Shown one piece after another: positions 37,479 to 46,059 of a DNA stretch of 64,000 nucleotides. The notes beneath the pieces were generated by a model, which did no database searches, had not been told where the DNA came from, and worked only from the letters and a program-made list of their open reading frames with translations. Location: contig JAGVAD010000024.1 in assembly GCA_020060465.1 (NCBI GenBank), positions 62,001 through 126,000 on the forward strand, read 5' to 3'. Numbering within the stretch: position 1 is the stretch's first letter; the number at the start of each line of letters is the position of its first letter. The stretch comes from Anaerolineales bacterium (GTDB lineage Bacteria > Chloroflexota > Anaerolineae > Anaerolineales > UBA4823). Position numbers and translations under genes: made by a program.

Positions 37479-38414
37479 ATGACCACCACCAAAGCGCAAC
37501 GCGTCGCCTTCGGCGAGACCCTGGTCGAATTGATTGACCAGGATCCTCGCATCTTGGTTTTGGATGGTGACCTGGCCAATTCCACCCGCGCCGACATCGT
37601 CGCCAACGCACGCCCGGAAAGATTCTTTGAGATGGGCATCGCAGAGCAAAATATGGCCGGCGTGGCTGCGGGGTTGGCTACATTGGGGTTCATTCCCTTC
37701 ATCAGTACCTTTGCGGCTTTCTCTGCCAAGCGCGACCTGGATCAGATTCGCGTAGTAATCGCCCAGCCGGGTTTACATGTCATCATCACGGGCGCTTACA
37801 GCGGCATCCTGACCGGCAAAACGGGCAAGACGCACCAATCGGTAGAAGACATCACCATCTTCCGCGCCATGCCTAACATGACTGTGGTTGCGCCAGCGGA
37901 TGACGTGGAAGTGCGCAAAGCCATGCACGCCCTGGTCTATGACTTGAACGGGCCGGCTTACCTGCGCCTGACGCGCGATCCTTATAAGACCATCTTCGAC
38001 GATAGTTATCATTTCCAGATTGGCAAAGGCGTTGTATTGGCCGATGGCGAGGATGTGGCGCTCATCGGCACGGGCGAACAAACCGTGCGTTGCCTGGAAG
38101 CAGCCGACCTTCTGGCCGCTGAGGGCATTCGCGCCTACGTGCTGCACTTGCCCACCATCAAACCGCTTGACGAGGAAGCCATCATCTATGCGGCTCGGCG
38201 CACCGGGCGCGTGGTGACCGCCGAGGATCATACCATCCTGGGTGGGCTGGGCGGCGCGGTGGCCGAAACGCTGGGCGAACATTATCCGACCCCGATGAAG
38301 CGCGTGGGCTGGCGCGATGTTTACGGCGAATCGGCGGACAACAACGCTTTGTTAGAAAAGTATGGTCTGACCCCGCGGCACATCGCCGAGGCGGCAAAAG
38401 CTCTGTTGAAGTAA
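37479..38414 (+). CDS. Transketolase, C-terminal subunit
   Basis: FGETLVELIDQDPRILVLDGDLANSTRAD...RFFEMGIAEQNMAGVAAGLAT...VTAEDHTILGGLGGAVAETL. Confidence 0.95.
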   Translation: MTTTKAQRVAFGETLVELIDQDPRILVLDGDLANSTRADIVANARPERFFEMGIAEQNMAGVAAGLATLGFIPFISTFAAFSAKRDLDQIRVVIAQPGLHVIITGAYSGILTGKTGKTHQSVEDITIFRAMPNMTVVAPADDVEVRKAMHALVYDLNGPAYLRLTRDPYKTIFDDSYHFQIGKGVVLADGEDVALIGTGEQTVRCLEAADLLAAEGIRAYVLHLPTIKPLDEEAIIYAARRTGRVVTAEDHTILGGLGGAVAETLGEHYPTPMKRVGWRDVYGESADNNALLEKYGLTPRHIAEAAKALLK

Positions 38415-38436
38415 TCCAAACGCTAGCGGAGGTAGT

Positions 38437-40155
38437 ATGACATCCTCAATTTCCCCGGCTGTCTGGCGCGTTAACCTGCGCGAAAAGTCCTTCCGCCGTG
38501 AGGCAGTTCCGGCCAGTTGGGAGCGGCTTGGCGGGCGCGGCTTACTGGCGCGCATCTTGTTGGATGAAGTGGACCCCACCTGCGATCCACTGGGGCCACG
38601 CAACAAGTTGATCCTCGCCCCTGGTCTGTTGGTTGGGCACATGATCTCCAGCACCGACCGCATCTCGATTGGCGCGAAAAGCCCGCTCACTGGCGGCGTC
38701 AAAGAAGCCAACGCTGGTGGGCGCACCGGTTTGCAGCTCGCCTTGTTGGGTGTCAAGGCGCTGATCATCGAAGAGCAACCCACCGAACCCGGCTGGCAAC
38801 TGTTGCATCTGAGCGCCGATGGGGTGCGCTTCGAACCCGCCGATGATCTGGCAGGTCTGGGCGTTTATGATACCGTTCCGCCATTGCTCCAGCGATATGG
38901 CAATAAAGTCGCCATTGCCCTCATCGGCCCCGGCGGCGAGATGCGCCTGCGCACGGCTGGCATTCAAAATCTGGATAAGGACCGCTCGCCCTCGCGCATT
39001 TCGGCGCGCGGCGGCATTGGCGCAGTGATGGGTCAAAAGGGGTTGAAAGCTATTGTCATTGACGGCAGCGGCGGCGCGAAACCCTCTCTGGCCGACCCCC
39101 AGGCGTTCAAAGCGGCGCAGAAAGAATTTACCCAGGCTCTGATGGCTCACCCGCAAACCGCTACTTACCGCGACTACGGTACAGCAGGGATTGTGATGAT
39201 GTGTCAGGGCTTTGGCTGCCTGCCCACGCGCAGTTTCCGCAGCGGGCAATTCGAAAGCGCCGAAACCATCTCCGGCGAATATATGCGCCAGGTTCTGCTG
39301 CAACGCGACGGGGATTGCGAAACCTCGCATGCCTGCATGGCTGGCTGCACCATTCGCAGTTCAAATGTTTATGGAGGACCAGACGGCAAAGCCATTGTCT
39401 CGCCGCTGGAATATGAGACCATTGGATTGATGGGTTCTAACCTGGGCATTGGCGACCTGGATACCATTGCTCGACTGAATTACGAGGTGAACGATCTCGG
39501 CCTGGATAGCATCGAGATCGGCGCGGCGTTAGGCGTGGCGGCCGAGGCGGGGCTGATGGAATTCGGCGATGGGGAGCGCGCCATGCAGCTTTTGAAAGAA
39601 ATACGCCGCAACACGCCGCTGGGACACATTCTGGGCAATGGCCCAGCCATCGCCGGGCAGGTGCTGGGCGTGGAACGTGTTCCGGTGGTGAAAAATCAGG
39701 CTATTTCCGCGTACGATCCACGTACCATCAAAGGCACCGGGGTCACTTACGCCACTTCACCGCAAGGCGCTGACCACACCGCCGGTCTGACCATCCGAGC
39801 TAAGGTCAATCACCTCGATCCAGCGGGGCAGGTGGAGTTGTCGCGCAAGGCGCAAATCAATATGGCGGGGTACGACACGCTGGGGGCGTGCATCTTTGCC
39901 GGTTTTGGCTACGCGGCGGCGCCGCATACCATCCCGGCGTTGCTCAAGGCGCGCTATGGATGGGACGCCCCCGCCGACGCTCTACAAGCCCTGGGGCGCG
40001 AGACGCTGAAATTGGAGCGCGAGTTCAACCGCCGCGCCGGTTTCACCGCCGCTCACGACCGCCTGCCAGAGTGGATGACCCGCGAGCCTTTACCGCCGAT
40101 GAATGCAGTCTTTGACGTACCGCCTGAGGAGATGGATCAACTCTTTAACTGGTAA
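38437..40155 (+). CDS. Aldehyde:ferredoxin oxidoreductase family protein (W/Mo-bispterin)
   Basis: GGRGLLARILLDEVDPTCDPLGPRNKLILAPG; RISIGAKSPLTGGVKEANAGG; ARGGIGAVMGQKGLKAIVIDG; AYDPRTIKGTGVTYATSPQGADHTAG. Confidence 0.93.
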   Translation: MTSSISPAVWRVNLREKSFRREAVPASWERLGGRGLLARILLDEVDPTCDPLGPRNKLILAPGLLVGHMISSTDRISIGAKSPLTGGVKEANAGGRTGLQLALLGVKALIIEEQPTEPGWQLLHLSADGVRFEPADDLAGLGVYDTVPPLLQRYGNKVAIALIGPGGEMRLRTAGIQNLDKDRSPSRISARGGIGAVMGQKGLKAIVIDGSGGAKPSLADPQAFKAAQKEFTQALMAHPQTATYRDYGTAGIVMMCQGFGCLPTRSFRSGQFESAETISGEYMRQVLLQRDGDCETSHACMAGCTIRSSNVYGGPDGKAIVSPLEYETIGLMGSNLGIGDLDTIARLNYEVNDLGLDSIEIGAALGVAAEAGLMEFGDGERAMQLLKEIRRNTPLGHILGNGPAIAGQVLGVERVPVVKNQAISAYDPRTIKGTGVTYATSPQGADHTAGLTIRAKVNHLDPAGQVELSRKAQINMAGYDTLGACIFAGFGYAAAPHTIPALLKARYGWDAPADALQALGRETLKLEREFNRRAGFTAAHDRLPEWMTREPLPPMNAVFDVPPEEMDQLFNW

Positions 40156-40215
40156 AATGATCCACGCGATGCGTGCGGTTTAAACGCCCCGCCCGATTGC
40201 CTCCTATCGCGCTGG

Positions 40216-40229
40216 GCGAACATGTTCGC
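40216..40229. promoter_or_regulatory. Perfect 14-nt palindrome, possible operator
   Basis: GCGAACATGTTCGC. Confidence 0.3.
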
Positions 40230-40257
40230 AGGAGGTTTCCGGCAAGTGGAGCCAGGC

Positions 40258-41514
40258 ATGTCAACCACCATTCAACTTCCGTATGGCGACGCCAGCTTGA
40301 GTGTCGCCATCCCCAGCCAAAATTTATTGGGCGTAGTCATGCCACGCCAAAACGTTGTGGAGCAGCTTGATGAAGATAAACTCCTGCGCGCCGCGCTGGA
40401 TCATCCCATTGGTACGCCGCCGCTGCGCGACCTGGCGCGCCGAGGTCAACGCGTAGCGATCGTCACCAGCGACCTGACTCGCCCCTGTCCATCGGCGCGC
40501 TTGCTGCCCTATATACTGGATGAACTTGCCGCAGCCGGCGTCCCGAATGAGGACATCTTCATCGTGATGGGGTTGGGTCTGCACCGCTCTATGAGCGCCG
40601 CAGAGATGGATCAGGCAGTGGGGCCAGCAGTGCACCGCCGAATCGCTGTGCTGAATCATGACGCCAATGACATAATCCGCCTGGGCGTGACTTCGCGCGG
40701 TACGCCGGTGGAGATATTTCGCCCGGTGGTCGAAGCGGATCTTCGCATTTGCCTGGGCAACCTGGAATTTCATTGGTTCGCCGGGTATTCCGGCGGGGCA
40801 AAAGCCATCTTGCCGGGTGTGGCTTCCAAAGCCACAGTGACCGCCAACCACGGACTAATGATCCAGCCCGGGGTCGGCGCAGGGCGCATTCAAGACAATC
40901 CGTTGCGTATGGATATCGAAGAAGGCGTGGCCATGCTGGGGGTGGATTTCATCCTGAATGTTGTGGTGGATGGCGAACACCGCATTATTGGCGCGGTGGC
41001 TGGCGATGTCACCGCGGCGCATCGCCGCGGCTGCCAGATGATCGCCGAACGCGGCATGGTCAAAGTTGAGCGCAAAGCCGATATTGTGATCGCCAGCGCA
41101 GGCGGCTTTCCCAAAGACATCAATATGTATCAGGCGCATAAAGGCCTGGAAAACGCCAGCTACTTCGTGCGCGACGGGGGAGTGATCATCCTGGCAGCGG
41201 AATGCCGCGAGGGCTGGGGCAACCAGACTTTTGAAGCATGGATGAAAGCTGCTCGCTCGCCGCAGGACATCCTCGAGCGCATCCAAAGAGAATTTCAACT
41301 CGGCGGGCACAAAGCTGCCGGCATTGCGAATATCGAACGCCGCGCGCGGGTGTTTCTGACCTCTGCTATGCCCGATGACCAGGTGAACCAGATGTTTATG
41401 ACGCCGTTCGCTGGTCCGCAGCAGGCGCTAGAGGCGGCATTTGCCGAGCTGGGAGCGGACAGCCAGGCGCTGGCGCTGCCGTTGGCGGGCTCCATCATCC
41501 CCAGTGTATCCTGA
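40258..41514 (+). CDS. LarA/DUF2088 (lactate racemase-like) family protein
   Basis: RGQRVAIVTSDLTRPCPSARLLPYILDEL...FIVMGLGLHRSMSAAE...GNLEFHWFAGYSGGAKAILPGVASKATVTANHGLM...ASAGGFPKDINMYQAHKGLENAS. Start could be 40222. Confidence 0.9.
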   Translation: MSTTIQLPYGDASLSVAIPSQNLLGVVMPRQNVVEQLDEDKLLRAALDHPIGTPPLRDLARRGQRVAIVTSDLTRPCPSARLLPYILDELAAAGVPNEDIFIVMGLGLHRSMSAAEMDQAVGPAVHRRIAVLNHDANDIIRLGVTSRGTPVEIFRPVVEADLRICLGNLEFHWFAGYSGGAKAILPGVASKATVTANHGLMIQPGVGAGRIQDNPLRMDIEEGVAMLGVDFILNVVVDGEHRIIGAVAGDVTAAHRRGCQMIAERGMVKVERKADIVIASAGGFPKDINMYQAHKGLENASYFVRDGGVIILAAECREGWGNQTFEAWMKAARSPQDILERIQREFQLGGHKAAGIANIERRARVFLTSAMPDDQVNQMFMTPFAGPQQALEAAFAELGADSQALALPLAGSIIPSVS

Positions 41515-41695
41515 AGCATCAACAAAGCGGGGCAAGCTGGTAATTCTCAATCCTGCATGACCCCGCGCCGGTTTAGCGAAGCGCCAATTGCTCTGTTTGA
41601 ATTTGTTATAATATTGCATGCGTGCGCGTGTCAAACCGGTCCTCCTGATAGATGACCGGAGAACCGCGAAAGTCCCGACTCTATGGAGCCCACTT

Positions 41696-42595
41696 ATGCC
41701 CGTCTGGGAAAAGTATATTTTGCCCGCCAGCCTGCAAGAGGCTTTAGAAGCCGCGGCCAGCGCCCCCGGAACGGCGCGCTTCATCGCTGGCGGCACCGAC
41801 CTGTTGCTCGATTTACAACAGGGGCGGCATCCTCCTGTGCATACATTGATTGACATCACTGCGCTGGCAGAAACCACTGCATTGGAAATTCGCTCGGACG
41901 AATTATTCATCGGCGCGGCTGTTCCGCTTAGCCGCATCGTCCAATCGCCCCTGGTAATCGAGCATGCCCAGGCGCTCGCCGAAGCCAGCGCATTAATTGG
42001 TGGACCGCAGGTGCGCAACACAGCTTCGTTAGGGGGCAACGTTTGCCACGCCTTACCCGCGGCAGATGGCGCCATCGCCTTATTGGCGTTGGACGCCAGC
42101 GCAGAAATCGCCGACCGACGAGGCTGCCGCAGAGCGCCGTTGGGTGAGCTTTTTCTGGGCCCAGGCCGCTCGGCGCTGGATCCGCGCGCAGAATTGCTCA
42201 CTGGCTTCTACCTGCCGCTAAAAAGCAGCGGTCAGGCATCCGCCCACCGCCGTGTGATGCGCCCGCAAGGAGTGGCTATTGCCATTCTGAACATGGCGAT
42301 CTGGTTAGCCCGTCACGACGACCTCATCCAGGATATCCGCATTGCTGTCGGCCCGGCCGGTCCCAAACCGCTGCGCGCCGTTCAAACCGAAGGTTTCCTG
42401 CGGGGAAAGCCCTACCGTAAGGAGACAATTGCGCCAGGTCTGGACGTCTTGCTGGCGGAAACCCACTTTCGCACCAGCCCACATCGCGCCACCGCCGAAT
42501 ATCGCCGTCGCCTGGCTGGCGTATTACTGGAAGATGCACTTCAGGCGGCCTGGCAGCGCGCTGGAGAATCGAGCGAACACCAGACGGTTATCTGA
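41696..42595 (+). CDS. Molybdenum hydroxylase (xanthine dehydrogenase family) FAD-binding subunit
   Basis: FIAGGTDLLLDLQQG; LIGGPQVRNTASLGGNVCHALPAADGAIALLALDA. Confidence 0.92.
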   Translation: MPVWEKYILPASLQEALEAAASAPGTARFIAGGTDLLLDLQQGRHPPVHTLIDITALAETTALEIRSDELFIGAAVPLSRIVQSPLVIEHAQALAEASALIGGPQVRNTASLGGNVCHALPAADGAIALLALDASAEIADRRGCRRAPLGELFLGPGRSALDPRAELLTGFYLPLKSSGQASAHRRVMRPQGVAIAILNMAIWLARHDDLIQDIRIAVGPAGPKPLRAVQTEGFLRGKPYRKETIAPGLDVLLAETHFRTSPHRATAEYRRRLAGVLLEDALQAAWQRAGESSEHQTVI

Positions 42596-42627
42596 TAATT
42601 AGCGGTACAAACAATTGGAAGGAAGCC

Positions 42628-45453
42628 ATGGAACTCAAAATTAATGGTAAACATGTTTCGATTGAGCCTGAATCGGGCGAGATGCTGGTGGATTTGCTGC
42701 GCGAACGATTGGGGTTGACCGGCGTCAAAGTCGGGTGCAACGAGTCTGAGTGCGGCGCATGTACGGTGATCGTCAACGGAGAGCCAGTCCTCTCCTGCAC
42801 CTACCCCTCGGCAAAAGCGGCTGGCAAGGATGTCTGGACTATCGAAGGTCTGGCGTCGCTTTCCCCAGTCCACTTGCCCGCCAGCGTCGAACAGGAAGAT
42901 TTACTGCGCGGGTTGCATCCGTTGCAGCAGGCGTTTGTGTTATACGGCGCAGTGCAATGTGGATTCTGCATTCCAGGTCAGTTAATGACTGCCCACGCGT
43001 TATTGAGCCGCAATCCCAACCCAACCCAGGCAGATATTCGCTACGCGCTCAAAGATACGCTATGTCGCTGCGCGGGTTATCCCACCATCGAACGCGCCGT
43101 CCTGGCTGCGGCCGAATCGCTGCGCAGCGGCAAACCGGTGCAACCGCCAGAGATCCCGGCCTCGCACACGCCTTTAGAGGTAATTGGCACGGTTCAGATC
43201 CGCCCAGATGCGGTAGAGAAAGTGACCGGCGAAGCCATTTACACCGACGATCTGAAATTCCCTGGAATGTTACACGGGCGCGTCAAGCGGGCGGGCATTC
43301 CACATGGCATTGTCCGCCGTTTGGACGTCTCCAAAGCGCGCGCCCTATCCGGTGTGGTTGCGGTGTTAACCGCAGAGGATATTCCCGGCGAACGCTATCA
43401 TGGGCTGGTGATTTTTGACTGGCCAACGCTGGTGGGGGTGGGCGAGCGCGTCCGTTATGTCGGCGATAGCGTGGCGATTGTCGCTGCCGAAAGCCGTGAA
43501 ATCGCCTCCCAGGCGCTGGAGCTGATCGAGGTCGAATACGAACCTCTAGAACCCATCTGCGACCCGGTGGCGGCGCGCAGCCCGGATGCGCCGGCCATTC
43601 ACCCACAGGGCAACCTGCTCAAACATATTAAAGTGCGCAAAGGCGACGTTGAACAGGGGTTCGCTGAATCCGAGATCATCCTGGAACACACTTTTCACAC
43701 CGCCTTCACCGATCACGCGTTTATTGAACCGGAATGCAGCATTGCCAGGCCCACCGAAGATGGGCGCATGGAGGTTTACGTCGGTTCACAGATTCCTTAC
43801 GCCGACCGCAATCAGGTGGCGCGCGCCCTGGGTTGGCCCGAAGAACGCGTGCGCGTGATCGGTCAACTGATGGGCGGCGGCTTTGGCGGTAAAGAAGACG
43901 TCATGGGGCAAATCCACGCCGCGTTGCTGGCCAACGCCACCGGACGACCGGTGAAACTGTTGTTTGACCGCCACGAAAGCCTGTTGGTACATCCCAAGCG
44001 ACACGCCACCCAAATTCGAGTGAAGATGGGCGCCAAACGCGATGGCACATTGGTTGCTGTGGAGACCGAATTATACGGCGACACCGGGGCTTACGCCTCG
44101 CTGGGCGAAAAGGTGATGACCCGCGCTACCACCCATTCCACCGGGCCGTATGAAATGCCGCATGTGCGCGCCGACTGTTATGCCATGTACACCAATAACC
44201 CGCCCGCTGGAGCGTTCCGCGGCTTTGGCGTCACCCAGTCGGCGTTTGCCATCGAAAGCATGATGGACATGCTGGCGGAAAAACTCGGCCTGGATCGGGT
44301 TGAAATCCGCCGCAAAAACGCCTTGAAAGTGGGCAGCGTCACCAACACCGGCCAATTTCTGGATGAAAGCGTTGGTTTGAAAGAATGCATTGACCAGGTG
44401 ATCGCCGAAATGGATCGTCTGATCGGTCAAGGCGGCGACCCGGCGGCGCGTTTCGCCTCACGCAGCGTTCCGGGTGCGCCGCATTTGCGCCGCGCCTGGG
44501 GATTTGCCGTAGCTTTCAAGAACACCGGTCTGGGCGGCGGCGCGCCGGATAAAGCCGGCGCAGAGGTCGAGCTGTTCGCAGATGGATCGCTGGAAGTGCG
44601 CACTTCTTCCGCTGAACTGGGACAAGGATTGGTCACTGTGCTGCGGATGATTGTGGCGCAGGAATTCAACCAATCTCCATCAAAGGTCAAAGTGCTGGTG
44701 ATGGACACCGATTTGACGCCGGACGGCGGGCCAACCACCGCCTCGCGCCAGACGTATGTCACCGGCAACGCCGCGCTGTACGCTGCCCGCACGTTGCGCC
44801 AGGCCATCGCTTCCACGCTGGCCGAAAAATACGACGTTCCGCCGGAACAGGTGCGTTTCGTCGAAGGGCTGGCGCAAGTCAACGGCTTTTCGTTGCCGTT
44901 AGGCGAGGTGGTCGCCGAGATGCGCGCCGAGGGCCGTGAACCACGGGCGCTCTACGAATATTGGGCGCCAGCCACCAGTCCGCTTGGAACAGGCGGGAAG
45001 ATGCATTTCGCCTATTCATTTGCGGCGCAGGCCGCGGAGGTGGAAGTGAACACCCGCACCGGCGAGACGCGTGTTTTACGCGTCATTGCGGCGAACGATG
45101 TCGGGCGCGCCCTGAACCCGCTTGGCTTGCAAGGGCAAGTGGAAGGCGGCGTGGTGATGGGTATGGGCAATGCATTGACGGAACATTTCGTCGTCGAGAA
45201 TGGCCGGGTCTTCACCGACCGCATGGCGCGCTACCGCATCCCTTCGATCATCCAGACGCCGGAGATCATCTCGCTTGTCGTAGAACATCCCACCGCCGAG
45301 GGACCTTACGGCGCAAAAGGGGTCGGCGAAATCGTCAGCATCCCCACCACGCCAGCCATCACCAACGCCATTTACAACGCCGTGGGCGTGCGCATCGATT
45401 CCCTGCCGGTGGACCAGGAAAAGATCTTGCTGGCGCTGGAAAGTTCGCGATAA
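42628..45453 (+). CDS. Molybdenum hydroxylase with fused 2Fe-2S and molybdopterin-binding subunits
   Basis: GVKVGCNESECGACTVIVNGEPVLSCTYP; GAVQCGFCIPGQLMTAHALL...CRCAGYPTIERAV; TGEAIYTDDLKFPGMLHGRVKRA; MGGGFGGKEDV; PAGAFRGFGVTQSAFAIE; GTGGKMHFAYSFAAQAAEVEV. Confidence 0.95.
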   Translation: MELKINGKHVSIEPESGEMLVDLLRERLGLTGVKVGCNESECGACTVIVNGEPVLSCTYPSAKAAGKDVWTIEGLASLSPVHLPASVEQEDLLRGLHPLQQAFVLYGAVQCGFCIPGQLMTAHALLSRNPNPTQADIRYALKDTLCRCAGYPTIERAVLAAAESLRSGKPVQPPEIPASHTPLEVIGTVQIRPDAVEKVTGEAIYTDDLKFPGMLHGRVKRAGIPHGIVRRLDVSKARALSGVVAVLTAEDIPGERYHGLVIFDWPTLVGVGERVRYVGDSVAIVAAESREIASQALELIEVEYEPLEPICDPVAARSPDAPAIHPQGNLLKHIKVRKGDVEQGFAESEIILEHTFHTAFTDHAFIEPECSIARPTEDGRMEVYVGSQIPYADRNQVARALGWPEERVRVIGQLMGGGFGGKEDVMGQIHAALLANATGRPVKLLFDRHESLLVHPKRHATQIRVKMGAKRDGTLVAVETELYGDTGAYASLGEKVMTRATTHSTGPYEMPHVRADCYAMYTNNPPAGAFRGFGVTQSAFAIESMMDMLAEKLGLDRVEIRRKNALKVGSVTNTGQFLDESVGLKECIDQVIAEMDRLIGQGGDPAARFASRSVPGAPHLRRAWGFAVAFKNTGLGGGAPDKAGAEVELFADGSLEVRTSSAELGQGLVTVLRMIVAQEFNQSPSKVKVLVMDTDLTPDGGPTTASRQTYVTGNAALYAARTLRQAIASTLAEKYDVPPEQVRFVEGLAQVNGFSLPLGEVVAEMRAEGREPRALYEYWAPATSPLGTGGKMHFAYSFAAQAAEVEVNTRTGETRVLRVIAANDVGRALNPLGLQGQVEGGVVMGMGNALTEHFVVENGRVFTDRMARYRIPSIIQTPEIISLVVEHPTAEGPYGAKGVGEIVSIPTTPAITNAIYNAVGVRIDSLPVDQEKILLALESSR

Positions 45454-45468
45454 GCCGCCGAGAGCTGC

Positions 45469-46059
45469 TTAAGGCAAAGATTTGAGAAATTCGAACAGGT
45501 CGGCCAAATCCTGATCACCGATTTGCCAACGGGGCATATCTGTGGAGAGAGGTTCGCCATCGGGGTGTTTCCCCTCCACAACGGCCAGACGGAACTCTTC
45601 CAGGGTGTAGTCGCCGTGATTGTTCTCATGCTCTTCGCCGGCATGTTCCTCAGCTTCGCCAAGAAGTGCAGCAAAACGAATATCGGGAGCTTCCATCACC
45701 TGCATGTGCATCGTATGCAGCCCGCCGCGGCCATCTGGGCCATGGCAATCTACGCAGGCTAAATAAGCTCCCATCATCATGCCGCCGTAGGGCGGACCGC
45801 CCGAATAACGAATACGCCGACCCTGGCTGTCTACTCCGGTGAAGTAGATGCGCTCCCCGTTGGATATGCCGGTAGGTTGATCCTGCCCAGGAAAGAGAGG
45901 GCGCTGGCGGAATGCCACAGGCGCATTGAACAGCATCCCGCAGGCGAGGCTCAGGCTTGCGAGACCGAGCGCGAGCAGAATTATTGTTGTGCGCTTCTGC
46001 AACACAGACGATTTGATTTCAGGATTCGGAATAGACACAGAACACCTTCTGAACCTCAA
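45469..46059 (-). CDS. Mono-haem cytochrome c-like membrane/lipoprotein
   Basis: CVDCH haem motif ([19 protein letters not shown]); N-terminal hydrophobic [18 protein letters not shown]. Confidence 0.82.
   Translation of the reverse strand: MRFRRCSVSIPNPEIKSSVLQKRTTIILLALGLASLSLACGMLFNAPVAFRQRPLFPGQDQPTGISNGERIYFTGVDSQGRRIRYSGGPPYGGMMMGAYLACVDCHGPDGRGGLHTMHMQVMEAPDIRFAALLGEAEEHAGEEHENNHGDYTLEEFRLAVVEGKHPDGEPLSTDMPRWQIGDQDLADLFEFLKSLP

Noticed and set aside
40216-40229. LexA/SOS box
   Set aside because: GAAC-AT-GTTC has a 2-nt spacer rather than the N4 spacer of the Gram-positive-type SOS box, and the downstream gene is not SOS-related.
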